Shown piece after piece: positions 7,210 to 15,773 of a DNA stretch of 64,000 nucleotides. Position 1 is the first letter of the stretch; every line of letters starts with the position of its first letter. Origin of the DNA: Pseudoxanthomonas sp. Root65 (GTDB lineage Bacteria > Pseudomonadota > Gammaproteobacteria > Xanthomonadales > Xanthomonadaceae); contig NZ_LMHA01000002.1 of NCBI RefSeq assembly GCF_001427635.1, forward strand, positions 124,001 through 188,000, written 5' to 3'. The position numbers were made by a program, and so were the translations under genes. The notes below the pieces were generated by a model, which saw only the letters and a list, made by a program, of their open reading frames with translations, was not told where the DNA came from and did not search any database.

Positions 7210-8598
7210 ATGATCCGCCGCGAAACCCTCAGCGCCGCCCACCGCTTCGGCCTGGGCGCACGACCCGGCACGCTGGACCGCATCGGCGATCCGCAGCGCT
7301 GGCTGCATGCCCAGCTCGATGCGCCCGCGGTCGTGCCGCCTCCGGGCTTGCCGGGCAGTGCGGATTATCTTCGGCAGGAATACGACTACCTGCGCGCGCG
7401 GCGTGAAGCGCGCAGGAATGACGGCGATGCCGCGATGGGATTCCGCGAGCGCTTCGGCCGAGCGCAGTGGATCGAACTCGGCTGGCGCTATCGGCAGGCG
7501 GCCGCCACCGAGCAGGATTTCGTCGAACGGCTGGTACGGTTCTGGTCGAACCACTTCGCCGTCTCCGCCGACAAGCGGACGGCGGCGCTGTACGCCGCGC
7601 CGATGGAACGCGAGGCGATACGCCCGCACGTGGCGGGCCACTTCGCCGACCTGCTGATCGCGGTGGAACAGCATCCCGCGATGCTGCGCTACCTGGACAA
7701 CGTGCGCTCGGTGGGCGAGCAGTCGCGCCTGGCGCAGCGCCAGCGTCGCAACAGCGAAAACGACGACACGTCGCGCCCGGGCCTCAACGAGAACCTGGCG
7801 CGCGAGATCCTGGAGCTGCACACGCTCGGTGTCGACGGCGGCTACAGGCAGGACGATGTGCGCGAACTCGCGCGCGCGATCACCGGCTGGAGCGTGCCGT
7901 TGCCGCGCGATCTGGACGCGGGCGCCACCACGGCGTTCCGGTTCCGCGCGAATGCGCACGACGCCGGCGCACGCCAGGTGCTCGGGCAGCGCTATGCGGC
8001 ACCGGGGGAAGCCCAGGGCCGCGCCATCCTGCGCGACCTGGCACTGCACCCTGCCACCGCGCGCCACGTCTGCGGCAAGCTGGCGCGGCATTTCGTCAGC
8101 GATGCACCGCCGCGCGCGCTGGTGGATCGCATGGCCGATGCGTGGATGCGCAGCGGCGGCGCGTTGCGTCCCGTATACGCGGCGATGATCGACAGCCCCG
8201 AAGCCTGGACCGCCGACGCGCGCAAGCTGAAAACGCCGGACGACTTCGTCGTGTCGGCGCTGCGCGGCACCGGCACGTTGCCGGGCGAACAGCCGCGTGC
8301 CCTGATCGCATTGCTGGGCAGGCTGGGGCAGCCGCCGTTCACGCCGCGCTCGCCGGCCGGCTTCGCCGACGATGCGGCGGAATGGAGTGGCGCCGACGCG
8401 GTGTGGAAGCGCATCCAGGCTGCGCAGGCGCTGGCCGAGACCGCGGCCGGTGCCGATCCCGATCCGCTGCGCATCGCCGACGGCCTGTTCGGCCCGCACC
8501 TGGATGCGGACACCGCGCAGGCGCTGCGCCGTGCCGAGTCGCCGCGCGAAGGACTGGCACTGCTGTTCGCCAGTCCCGCCTTCCAGTGGAGGAGTTGA
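7210..8598 (+). CDS. DUF1800 family protein
   Basis: The 462-residue protein shows DUF1800 family marks: AAHRFGLGARPG near the start, ERLVRFWSNHFAVSADK, NENLAREILELHTLGVDGGY, VRELARAITGW and a late FxSPEFQ-type ending (FASPAFQWRS). No signal peptide is visible. DUF1800 genes are widely found paired with a Tat-exported DUF1501 partner, as here, where the next gene starts 3 nt later. The biochemical role of the pair is not established. The N-terminus after ATG 7210 fits the family, although no strong ribosome site precedes it. Confidence 0.88.
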   Translation: MIRRETLSAAHRFGLGARPGTLDRIGDPQRWLHAQLDAPAVVPPPGLPGSADYLRQEYDYLRARREARRNDGDAAMGFRERFGRAQWIELGWRYRQAAATEQDFVERLVRFWSNHFAVSADKRTAALYAAPMEREAIRPHVAGHFADLLIAVEQHPAMLRYLDNVRSVGEQSRLAQRQRRNSENDDTSRPGLNENLAREILELHTLGVDGGYRQDDVRELARAITGWSVPLPRDLDAGATTAFRFRANAHDAGARQVLGQRYAAPGEAQGRAILRDLALHPATARHVCGKLARHFVSDAPPRALVDRMADAWMRSGGALRPVYAAMIDSPEAWTADARKLKTPDDFVVSALRGTGTLPGEQPRALIALLGRLGQPPFTPRSPAGFADDAAEWSGADAVWKRIQAAQALAETAAGADPDPLRIADGLFGPHLDADTAQALRRAESPREGLALLFASPAFQWRS

Positions 8599-8600
8599 CA

Positions 8601-9731
8601 GTGAAACTGACCCGACGCCATTTCCTCGCGGCCGGTGGTGCCGCGACCACGCTCAGCCTGTGGCCGCGGCTGGCGCGCGCCGCCGATGCGCAGGACACAC
8701 GCTTGCTTGTCGTGCTGCTGCGCGGCGGTCTGGACGGGATGCATGCCGTCATCCCGGTCGGCGATCCGCATCTGGCGGACGTGCGCGGCGCGCTGACGGT
8801 GAAAGATGCGCGCCGGTTGGATGCCGACTTCGCCCTGCATCCGGCGCTGGCGTTCAGCCATGGACTGCACGCGCGCCGCGAATGGCTGCCGGTCGTCGCC
8901 GTGGCGCCGCCCTATCGCCAGCGTTCGCACTTCGAGGCGCAGGACAATCTGGAGAACGGCACCGCGACCAGTGGTGCATCCAGCGGCTGGCTCAACCGCT
9001 GCGTGGCCGCGCTGCCGGCGTCGCGCGCCCTGTCGGTCAGTGCGGTGATGCCGCTGATCCTGCGCGGTCCCGCCGAGGCGACTACGTGGTCGCCGCCGCT
9101 GCCCGAGGACGTCAACCCGATCCTGCTGCAGCGCCTGCAGCCGCTGTATGCCGCCGACGCGCAGCTGGCGCATCCGTTCCAGCAGGCCGTGGCCGCGCAG
9201 GGCATGCAGGGCGGCGGCAATGTCGCGCGGTTGCCGCAGGCGATGGCGGCGGCGGCACGGTTCATGGCGCAGGCCGACGGCCCGCGCATCGGCTTCGTCG
9301 AGAACAGCGGCTGGGATACGCATGCCCAGCAGGGCCCCGTGCTGGCGCGCAAGCTGGCCGAACTGGACCAGGGCCTGCGCGAGTTCCACGAGGGCATCGG
9401 TGCGCAGTGGTCGCGCACAGTGGTGATGGTGGTGACCGAGTTCGGCCGCACGGCCGCCGTCAACGGCACCGGCGGCACCGATCACGGCACCGGGACGCTG
9501 GCGATGCTGGCCGGCGGCGCCGTTGCCGGCGGTCGCGTTGCCGGCGACTGGCCGGGCCTGTCACCGTCGCAGCTCAACGAAGGCCGCGACCTGCGCGCGA
9601 CGACGGACCTGCGCAGCGTGTTCAAGGGCGTGCTGGGTGATCACCTGGGCATTGCCGGCTCGGTGCTGGATTCGCGGGTGTTCCCCGACAGCGGCAGTGC
9701 GATCGCGATGGCGGGCCTGCTGCGCGGCTGA
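8601..9731 (+). CDS. DUF1501 family Tat-exported protein
   Basis: The 376-residue protein starts at GTG 8601 behind GGAGG, directly after the DUF1800 gene. Its N-terminus carries a twin-arginine signal (TRRHFLAAGGAATTLSL ... ARAADA). The body has the alkaline-phosphatase-like/sulfatase-like fold marks of DUF1501: LLVVLLRGGLDGMHAVIPVGD, an NSGWDTHAQQ segment and VVMVVTEFGRT near the end, and GGTDHGTG, a probable metal-binding site. It is therefore likely a folded periplasmic hydrolase-like protein working with its DUF1800 neighbour. The substrate is unknown. Confidence 0.9.
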   Translation: MKLTRRHFLAAGGAATTLSLWPRLARAADAQDTRLLVVLLRGGLDGMHAVIPVGDPHLADVRGALTVKDARRLDADFALHPALAFSHGLHARREWLPVVAVAPPYRQRSHFEAQDNLENGTATSGASSGWLNRCVAALPASRALSVSAVMPLILRGPAEATTWSPPLPEDVNPILLQRLQPLYAADAQLAHPFQQAVAAQGMQGGGNVARLPQAMAAAARFMAQADGPRIGFVENSGWDTHAQQGPVLARKLAELDQGLREFHEGIGAQWSRTVVMVVTEFGRTAAVNGTGGTDHGTGTLAMLAGGAVAGGRVAGDWPGLSPSQLNEGRDLRATTDLRSVFKGVLGDHLGIAGSVLDSRVFPDSGSAIAMAGLLRG

Positions 9732-9734
9732 GCG

Positions 9735-12700
9735 TCAGCTCGCCGCCTGGCGCAGTTCGCCGCGGGCCAGCGAGGTGGCTTCGTCGACTTCCATCGGCCG
9801 GCCGAAGAAATAGCCCTGCATCTCGTCGCAGCCCATCTGCTGCAGCGCGCGCATCTGTTCGGCCGTCTCCACGCCCTCGGCGATGGTGCGCAGGCCCATT
9901 TCGTGCGCCAGTACGAGGATGGTGCGCGCGATCGCACGGTCGGTGCTTTCCGCTGCGATGCCGTCCACGAAGCTGCGGTCGATCTTGATGATGTCCAGCG
10001 GCAGGCGCTGCAGGTAGGACATGCTGGAGTAACCGGTGCCGAAATCGTCCAGCGCCAGCCGCACGCCCAGCGCGTGCAGGGTCTGCAGCATCTGCTGCGC
10101 GGCGCCCATGTCTTCCACCAGCACGCTTTCGGTGAGTTCCAGCGTCAGCGCATCGGCGGGCAGGTCGTGACGCTGCAGGCAATCGGCGATCCACGGCGCG
10201 AGCGTGGGCTGGCCCAGCTGGCTGGGCGACAGGTTGACCGCCATCCCCAGCGTGCGCAGGCCCATGCCGCGCCAGTGCGCCAGTTGCTGGCAGGCCTGTT
10301 CAAGCACGAAGTGACCGATGTCCTCCATCAGTCCCGCACTTTCCGCCAGGGGAATGAAGACCGACGGCGGCACCTCGCCCCATGCCGGATGCCGCCAGCG
10401 CGCGAGGGCCTCGAAACCGTTGAGCAGCGAGGTATCGCCGGCCACCACCGGCTGGTAGACGAGCCGCAACTGGCCGCGCGCCACCGCCTCGCGCAGCGCG
10501 GTGACGCGGCTCAGGCGGTCGTTGGCTTCCTGCTGGGCGCTGGCCGATGGGAGCCGCACCTGGTTGCGGCCGGCACGCTTGGCCAGGTGGCGGGCGTCGT
10601 CGGCGCTGCGCAGCAGCGTCTGCAGGTCGGCGCCGTGTTCGGGCGCATGCGCCAGGCCGATGCTGGCGGTGACGGTGAACGACGGATGCGTGGAGTACAG
10701 CGCGATGGGCTGGCCCACGGCGCGGCGGATGTCTTCGGCCAGCCGCGTGAGCTGGTCGATGTCGACGTCGGGGAAGTGGGCGAGGAAGCCCTCGCCGCCG
10801 TAACGGTAGACGCTGCCCTGGCCGTCGCAGGCCGCCAGGATGCGCTGGCCCATGCGCCGCAGCACTTCGTCGCCGCCGTCGTGGCCGAACGAATCGTTGA
10901 CCATGCCGAAACCGTCCAGGTCGACGATGGCCAGGCTGTGGCCGTACGCCGTTGGCAGGGCGATCCGCTCGTTGATCTGGTTGGCCTGCGCCGAGAAGCG
11001 GGGCAGGCCGGTGGCGCTGTCCAGGGCGGCGGCGTCGTTGAGACGGCGCTGCGCGTCCAGGCGGCGCTCGGTTTCCAGCAGCAGCGAGCGCGCGGTCTCG
11101 GCCGCTTCCGACGAGCGCCGGCGCGAGATGTCGAGCAGGAACAGCACGAACGCGATCAGCAGGCCGCTGCTGAGGCCGCCGACGATCAGCGCCCGCGGCA
11201 GCGTGAACGAGGTCAGCGCCGGCGGTGCCCACAGTTCGAGCTGCACCTCGTGGCCCGGCAGGACGACGCGCTCGATCGACAGCGGCGCGCCCTGCGGCTC
11301 GCCCTGTTCCAGCGTCGGCATGCCGACGGCGGTGGCCCGCACCGGTCGGTCGGACAGCACCGCCTTGCTCAGCGTCCTCACGAAATCGTCCAGCGCGATG
11401 AACGCCTGCGTCCGCCGCCCGGGCGTATCGACGGTCAGCCACCAGCCCCCGTCGACCGCCTGCAGGTGGCCGGCATCGGCGACCGGCACGGGCGGCGAGG
11501 GCGCCACCGGCGCCTCGAAACCCGGCAGCACCCAGCGGAACTCGCTGCCGTCGCCGACGCTGCGCACCACCCGGAACGCCGCGAATGCCTGCACCATGTC
11601 GGCGACGTAGTGGTCGAACAGCGTTTGCGCGGCAGCAGGCTCCGCAGCGGCCAGCGAGGCCGACAGCTGGCGCAGGGCGCCGCGGCGCAGTTCGATGCCG
11701 CGCACGAAGGTCGGTGTCGCAGTCGCGGCCTGCGTCTTCATGATGTTGCGCGCCATCGCATCGCGGTCGGCGGTGGCGGCGCTCCAGTACAGGCCGCCCA
11801 GCACCAGCGCCGCCGCCATCGGCAGCACGCCGAACAGGCGCTCGCGCAGCGAGTTCTCGCCGGCGACGGCCAGCGCCAGCCCCAGCGCCACCAGCTGTGC
11901 CGACGCTGTCAGTGAGACCTGGTAGATCGACAGGCCTTCGCGGTGGTACGGCAACTGGATCAGCAGGCCCAGCGCCGCCATCCCGGCGACGGACGCGATC
12001 GCGATGCCAAGGCCACGGGTGGCGCCCCAGCGCAGGTTCTCCCAGCGCTGCAGCGATTGCGGCAGTAAGGCCACCGCCACCCAGGCGGTCAGCACGCCAT
12101 AGTCCGTGTAGCCGCCGATCAGCGGCGTGGTCGCGCGCGGCAGCCAGCCCAGCCGATGCAGCAGCGCATTGGCCGGCGTGGTGATGTCGCCCAGGGTCTG
12201 CAGCAACGTGAGCAGCATGGGCACGGTGACCACGGACAGGACGATCCAGGCCGCACGTTCTTCGCCGCGATGGCGCAGCAGCAGGGCCAGCGCCACCAGC
12301 GCCACGCACAGCGTCGAGATCGGACGCATCGGCGGGAAGTCCACGCCCATCTTGCCGACCAGGCTGCCCGGGACATGCCAGCCGACCAGGGCGATCACCG
12401 CGAACGCCAGCACGAAGGCCACCAGTTCCGTACTGGTCTCCAGCGAGCGGCCGGCACGCAGCGAGGGTGTGTACACCAGCAGGAACATCGCCAGCGCCGA
12501 CAGCGACAGCGACCAGCTGATCTCGGCCGCCGCACCGCCGGCCTGCAGGGCACCCAGCACCGGCTGTATCGCCAGCAGCAGTAGCGCGGCGGCGAAGACG
12601 CGCATCACGAACTCGGGCCAGAAACCGCGGCAGACCCGCATCCAGGCGATGATCGTGGCGGCGGCCAGGACCAGGCAGGTGCCCAACGCGTGGAACTGCC

Positions 12701-12995
12701 ACAGGTGGATCAGCAGCAGCGCGCTCAGCAGCCCGGCCACCGCCAGCCGCACCGGCCGCTGCGTGCTGCGCCAGGTCGCGATGGCCACCAGCACGCCCAC
12801 GACCGGCACGCTGTCGTCGAGGACATGGCCGTCGCCGGCGTCCACCAGGATGAACGCGGCGGCCAGCAGCCACGCGAACGCAGCCGCGAAGCGCTGCGCC
12901 CACTGGACGGGACGCCGAAGGTCCTGGTGTATTGCCAATGCATTCCCCTGCGGAGCCGACACCCCGTGGCACTGTGATACCCAAATCACCGGCAA
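9735..12995 (-). CDS. membrane GGDEF-EAL c-di-GMP protein, degenerate GGEGF
   Basis: The protein of up to 1086 residues has about nine N-terminal membrane helices (to about residue 400), a 220-residue extracytoplasmic CHASE-like region, another helix (ALIVGGLSSGLLIAFVLFLLD), then GGDEF and EAL domains. The cyclase signature reads GGEGF instead of GG(D/E)EF, losing the fourth-position glutamate needed for catalysis, so this half is probably inactive or regulatory. The EAL half keeps FEALARW, LELTES, ALDDFGTGYSS, IKIDRSF and AEGVE, so it is likely an active c-di-GMP phosphodiesterase. The start is uncertain: GTG 12962 and TTG 12938 (behind AGGGGA) are alternatives to 12995. It converges on the DUF1501 gene 3 nt away. 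Confidence 0.92.
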   Translation of the reverse strand: MPVIWVSQCHGVSAPQGNALAIHQDLRRPVQWAQRFAAAFAWLLAAAFILVDAGDGHVLDDSVPVVGVLVAIATWRSTQRPVRLAVAGLLSALLLIHLWQFHALGTCLVLAAATIIAWMRVCRGFWPEFVMRVFAAALLLLAIQPVLGALQAGGAAAEISWSLSLSALAMFLLVYTPSLRAGRSLETSTELVAFVLAFAVIALVGWHVPGSLVGKMGVDFPPMRPISTLCVALVALALLLRHRGEERAAWIVLSVVTVPMLLTLLQTLGDITTPANALLHRLGWLPRATTPLIGGYTDYGVLTAWVAVALLPQSLQRWENLRWGATRGLGIAIASVAGMAALGLLIQLPYHREGLSIYQVSLTASAQLVALGLALAVAGENSLRERLFGVLPMAAALVLGGLYWSAATADRDAMARNIMKTQAATATPTFVRGIELRRGALRQLSASLAAAEPAAAQTLFDHYVADMVQAFAAFRVVRSVGDGSEFRWVLPGFEAPVAPSPPVPVADAGHLQAVDGGWWLTVDTPGRRTQAFIALDDFVRTLSKAVLSDRPVRATAVGMPTLEQGEPQGAPLSIERVVLPGHEVQLELWAPPALTSFTLPRALIVGGLSSGLLIAFVLFLLDISRRRSSEAAETARSLLLETERRLDAQRRLNDAAALDSATGLPRFSAQANQINERIALPTAYGHSLAIVDLDGFGMVNDSFGHDGGDEVLRRMGQRILAACDGQGSVYRYGGEGFLAHFPDVDIDQLTRLAEDIRRAVGQPIALYSTHPSFTVTASIGLAHAPEHGADLQTLLRSADDARHLAKRAGRNQVRLPSASAQQEANDRLSRVTALREAVARGQLRLVYQPVVAGDTSLLNGFEALARWRHPAWGEVPPSVFIPLAESAGLMEDIGHFVLEQACQQLAHWRGMGLRTLGMAVNLSPSQLGQPTLAPWIADCLQRHDLPADALTLELTESVLVEDMGAAQQMLQTLHALGVRLALDDFGTGYSSMSYLQRLPLDIIKIDRSFVDGIAAESTDRAIARTILVLAHEMGLRTIAEGVETAEQMRALQQMGCDEMQGYFFGRPMEVDEATSLARGELRQAAS

Positions 12996-13444
12996 GCCGC
13001 AAGCACGGTCGTGTTGTTCTTCGAACGCAGTGGGTATGTCGCGCGCAAGGATGGCATCGCGTCAGCGGCCGCCGATGGCGCGTGGACGAAATGCGTGTAG
13101 TGCGCGCGCCGCACAAGCGTTCCCGTCCACCGATAGCGCATGGCCACGCGAGGTCGGTGCACCGGTGTTGGCGTGCGCCGGCGCGGCAGCGCCACTGCGC
13201 AGGGCTGTGACCGGTGTCGCTCTTCCCGCACATCGGCGGGTCGCTACGCATGCATGTGCCTGAACACGCACGCCGCGGTCCTGATGCGTCGCGCGCGGCA
13301 TGGGCGATCAACGACGCTGGACCTGTCGGCCAGCACCGCGCCGATACCCGGCGCGATCGCCTGGTGCCGTCCCGGGGAGGGGCGGGGCCGCCGATGCGTG
13401 GACGTCCGCGCTAGAGTGAGGCACCACCACCCGGGAGTGCCGTC
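12996..13444. other. intergenic stretch without a recognisable gene
   Basis: These roughly 450 bases separate the GGDEF-EAL gene from the MAPEG gene. Open frames exist on both strands, but they are arginine- and alanine-rich, have no start signals and match nothing I know. No tRNA-like or hairpin-plus-T-run structure was found. The promoter of the 1086-residue protein should lie in the first part. Confidence 0.5.
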
Positions 13445-13834
13445 ATGCCGATCGAACTGAAGATGCTCGCGTGGTCCGTCGCGCTGGGCCTGGTCCACGT
13501 GCTGCTCGGCGCGGCCCTGACGACGCGGCAGCGCGGCCTCGGCTGGAATGTCGGCGCACGCGATGCCGCGTTGCCCCCGCTGACCGGCGTGGCCGCGCGG
13601 GTCGACCGCGCGCTGCGCAACTTCCTGGAGACGTTCCCGTTCTTCGCCGCCGCCGCGCTCGCGGTCGTGGTGCTGGAGCGCGGCGATGCCACCACGGCGC
13701 TGGGGGCGCAGTGCTACTTCTGGGCGAGGCTGGCCTATGTGCCGGTGTATGCCGCCGGCATTCCCTACCTGCGCACGGTGATCTGGGGCGTGTCGCTGTG
13801 GGGCCTGCTGCAGCTGCTGTGGGCGCTGTTGTAA
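13445..13834 (+). CDS. MAPEG family membrane protein
   Basis: The 129-residue protein has four hydrophobic helices and the MAPEG look: an N-terminal helix, then RVDRALRNFLETFPFFAAAALAVV, then a helix with ARLAYVPVYAAGIPYLRTVIWG. This is the fold shared by microsomal glutathione transferases and leukotriene C4 synthase. Bacterial members act at the inner membrane, with substrates mostly unknown. GGGAG stands before ATG 13445. It is a single gene with a short hairpin after it. Confidence 0.85.
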   Translation: MPIELKMLAWSVALGLVHVLLGAALTTRQRGLGWNVGARDAALPPLTGVAARVDRALRNFLETFPFFAAAALAVVVLERGDATTALGAQCYFWARLAYVPVYAAGIPYLRTVIWGVSLWGLLQLLWALL

Positions 13835-13911
13835 GCGGCGCGCGCGGCGGATTCATCGCACGGTGGGGCCGTGCGCCGGGTTTGACCCTAGACTAGGCCG
13901 CTCCCCTTCAT

Positions 13912-13932
13912 GCCCGGCCTTCGCGGCCGGGC
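13912..13932 (+). terminator. GC hairpin after the MAPEG gene
   Basis: GCCCGGCC pairs with GGCCGGGC around a 5-nt loop (8-bp stem). It has no T-run, so it may be a weak terminator of the MAPEG gene or a leader hairpin of the lipoprotein gene that starts 21 nt further on. Confidence 0.35.
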
Positions 13933-13952
13933 GTCGTGACGTGATCGACCGG

Positions 13953-15089
13953 ATGTTGTCCCGCACTCCTTTTCTCGCTTGTGCCGTGTTGCTGACCGCC
14001 GTACTGCTGGCCGCCTGTCGTCCGTCGGAACAGGATGTCGCATCCGATGCCATGGCCGAAGCCCCGGCGGCCGCGTCGCCGGCGCAGGACACGCCGGCGC
14101 AGCAGGCGGAGCGGGGCGATGGCGCGGTGTCGTCCGGTCCGCCGGCCTCGCCGGCCAGGGCGCCGGCGGAAGGGCTGCCGACCGACTGGCCGACCGCAAC
14201 CGTGCAGTCCGGCGAGGCCCGGGTCAGCTGCCAAGCCGAGTACAACACCGACGAAGGCGACGGCGCCCCGCTGGAGTCGCTCGCCTTCTTCAGCGTGGTC
14301 GATGCGCTGTCGCCCTGCCAGAAGGGCGGCGTGCTGCGCTTGCGCTACCAGGGCAAGATCGCGGCCGATTTCACCGACCTGGTCGCTCGGGTGGCCGACA
14401 TCGCCGGCCGCATGGGCATCCACAAGCGCATCCTAGACCTCGATTCGGCCGGCGGACAGGTCGAGGATGCGATCAAGGCCGGCGACGTCATCGGGGCGGA
14501 TGGCTGGACCATCTGGGTACGCGAGGGTTCGATCTGCCACAGCGCCTGCGTGTTCGTGCTGGGGGCGGGCGACAACCGTCTGATCTCCGGCAAGGTGGGC
14601 GTGCACCGCATCATCCGCATGAGTTCCACCGCCACCACGCGCGCCGAGCTCAACGACGAACTGCGCGGTGTCTACGGACGCGTCAAGGACTATCTGGAGC
14701 GCAACGGCGTGGCGGTCGCCATCGCCGACCTGATGATGACCGTGCCCAACCGCCGCCTGCGCCTGCTGAGCAAGGACGAACTGCAGGAATACGGGCTGGA
14801 CGGCACCAACGCCGCGCAGGACGACCTGGACCGGCTGCGGCTGATGCGTCGCTGCGGCGAGGATTTCGTGCTGCGTCGCGATGCCTTCATGCGCAGCTTC
14901 GATGGCGAGTGCAAGACCGCCGGCGCGGGGCTGGACGAGATGCAGGCCTGCGGACTGGCGCTGCGCACGCGGTTCGGATTCCCGGATGCCGAATGCCCGG
15001 CCGACAGCCCGCTGTCCGAGTTCGACCGCATGGCCGACAGTGACGAGGCACCGGTGGTGTTGCCCGAGACGGCCGGCACGTCGCCGTAA
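13953..15089 (+). CDS. ClpP-like periplasmic lipoprotein (COG3904 type)
   Basis: The 378-residue protein opens with a lipoprotein signal ending LLAAC, with Cys22 as the lipidated residue, followed by an Ala/Pro-rich linker to about residue 85. The folded part resembles a ClpP/crotonase domain: RILDLDSAGGQVEDAIKAGD is the oxyanion-hole region, SICHSACVFVLGAG holds a candidate serine nucleophile at 197 in the H-S-A-C context, and H218 follows in KVGVHRI. This matches COG3904-type predicted periplasmic proteins. Proteolysis is an inference; no substrate is known. GTG 13941 is an alternative start adding four residues. It converges on the S4 gene across the 21-bp repeat array. Confidence 0.78.
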   Translation: MLSRTPFLACAVLLTAVLLAACRPSEQDVASDAMAEAPAAASPAQDTPAQQAERGDGAVSSGPPASPARAPAEGLPTDWPTATVQSGEARVSCQAEYNTDEGDGAPLESLAFFSVVDALSPCQKGGVLRLRYQGKIAADFTDLVARVADIAGRMGIHKRILDLDSAGGQVEDAIKAGDVIGADGWTIWVREGSICHSACVFVLGAGDNRLISGKVGVHRIIRMSSTATTRAELNDELRGVYGRVKDYLERNGVAVAIADLMMTVPNRRLRLLSKDELQEYGLDGTNAAQDDLDRLRLMRRCGEDFVLRRDAFMRSFDGECKTAGAGLDEMQACGLALRTRFGFPDAECPADSPLSEFDRMADSDEAPVVLPETAGTSP

Positions 15090-15176
15090 GCGGCGACGGA
15101 CGTGCGTGCTGCCGTGAGCCGGCAACGCAGGCGGATCGCCGGCCGGGCCTGGCCCGACGCGCGCGTGAGGTGCCGA

Positions 15177-15457
15177 GAGAGGCGCCAAGCCTCTTTGGAG
15201 AGGCTCAGCGTGTGTCGAGAGACGCTGCCAGCCTCTCCTGAGAGGCTTTCTCCCGCTCCAGGGAGGCTTGGGGGCACACGAGAGACGCTCTACTCCGCTC
15301 CAGAGAGGTGTTGAGCCTCTTCAAAGAGGCTTGGGTCCCGCTCTGGAGAGACTTTTTCCCGCTCGGGAGAGACTTTGTCCTGCTCTGGAAAGGCTTTGTG
15401 CCGCTTCGGAGAGGCCCGGTGTCTGATGAGAGAGGCGTCCTGCCTCTCTGAAGACGC
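15177..15457. repeat. degenerate tandem array with strict 21-bp period
   Basis: A core resembling GAGAGGC (variants GAGACGC, GGGAGGC, GAGAGAC, GAAAGGC, AAGACGC) recurs with first bases at 15177, 15198, 15219, 15240, 15261, 15282, 15303, 15324, 15346, 15367, 15388, 15409, 15430 and 15451. That is fourteen copies exactly 21 bp apart except for one 22-bp step. Later units share CCCGCTCTG before the core and CTTT after it. Three cores form perfect hairpins with an upstream AGCCTCT (15188-15205, 15230-15247, 15314-15331). It lies between two convergent genes. All three minus-strand frames are largely open and give seven-residue repeats, but no start or known protein is seen. Confidence 0.85.
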
Positions 15458-15522
15458 TTTTTTGCGCTCTGGCCCGTATGGTGGTGAGTCGCGCGCCGTG
15501 CGGTGGACGCCGGCGGACGAGC

Positions 15523-15753
15523 TCAGCCGTGCGCGTCGATGATCCGGATCTCGGCGTCGTCGATGCGCACCACCTGGCCGGCGCGGATCTTCGCGGTCTT
15601 GCGCAGTTCCACCGCGCCATCCACCGTCACCGCGCCGCTGGCCACGATGGCCTTGCCCTGGCCGCCGCTGTCGGCGATGCCGACCAGCTTGAGCAGTTGG
15701 TTGAGTTCCACGTACTCGTGGCCGGCGTCCAGGTCGAAGTCGATGCGTTGCAT
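15523..15753 (-). CDS. S4-domain RNA-binding protein (YbcJ-like)
   Basis: The 76-residue protein is essentially one S4 domain of the YbcJ/RNA-binding type: YVELNQLLKLVGIADSGGQGKAIVASGAVTVDG, then a strand pair ending RAGQVVRIDDAEIRI. S4 domains bind structured RNA, as in RsuA-type pseudouridine synthases and HslR. The gene follows the membrane protein gene by 20 nt and is probably the third gene of the ECF sigma unit. ATG 15753 gives the usual length for this small family. Confidence 0.85.
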   Translation of the reverse strand: MQRIDFDLDAGHEYVELNQLLKLVGIADSGGQGKAIVASGAVTVDGAVELRKTAKIRAGQVVRIDDAEIRIIDAHG

Positions 15754-15773
15754 GCGCGCAGTGTACTGCCCGC

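Noticed and set aside
9903..11915. 670-codon plus-strand frame opposite the GGDEF-EAL gene
   Set aside because: No recognisable domain; the minus strand encodes intact EAL motifs throughout.
13062..13301. Short open frames in the 13.0-13.4 kb intergenic region
   Set aside because: Several overlapping frames on both strands, all Arg/Ala-rich, without ribosome sites or known features.
15177..15457. CRISPR array
   Set aside because: Repeats are 21 bp apart with no unique spacers of constant length, units are degenerate, and there are no cas genes.
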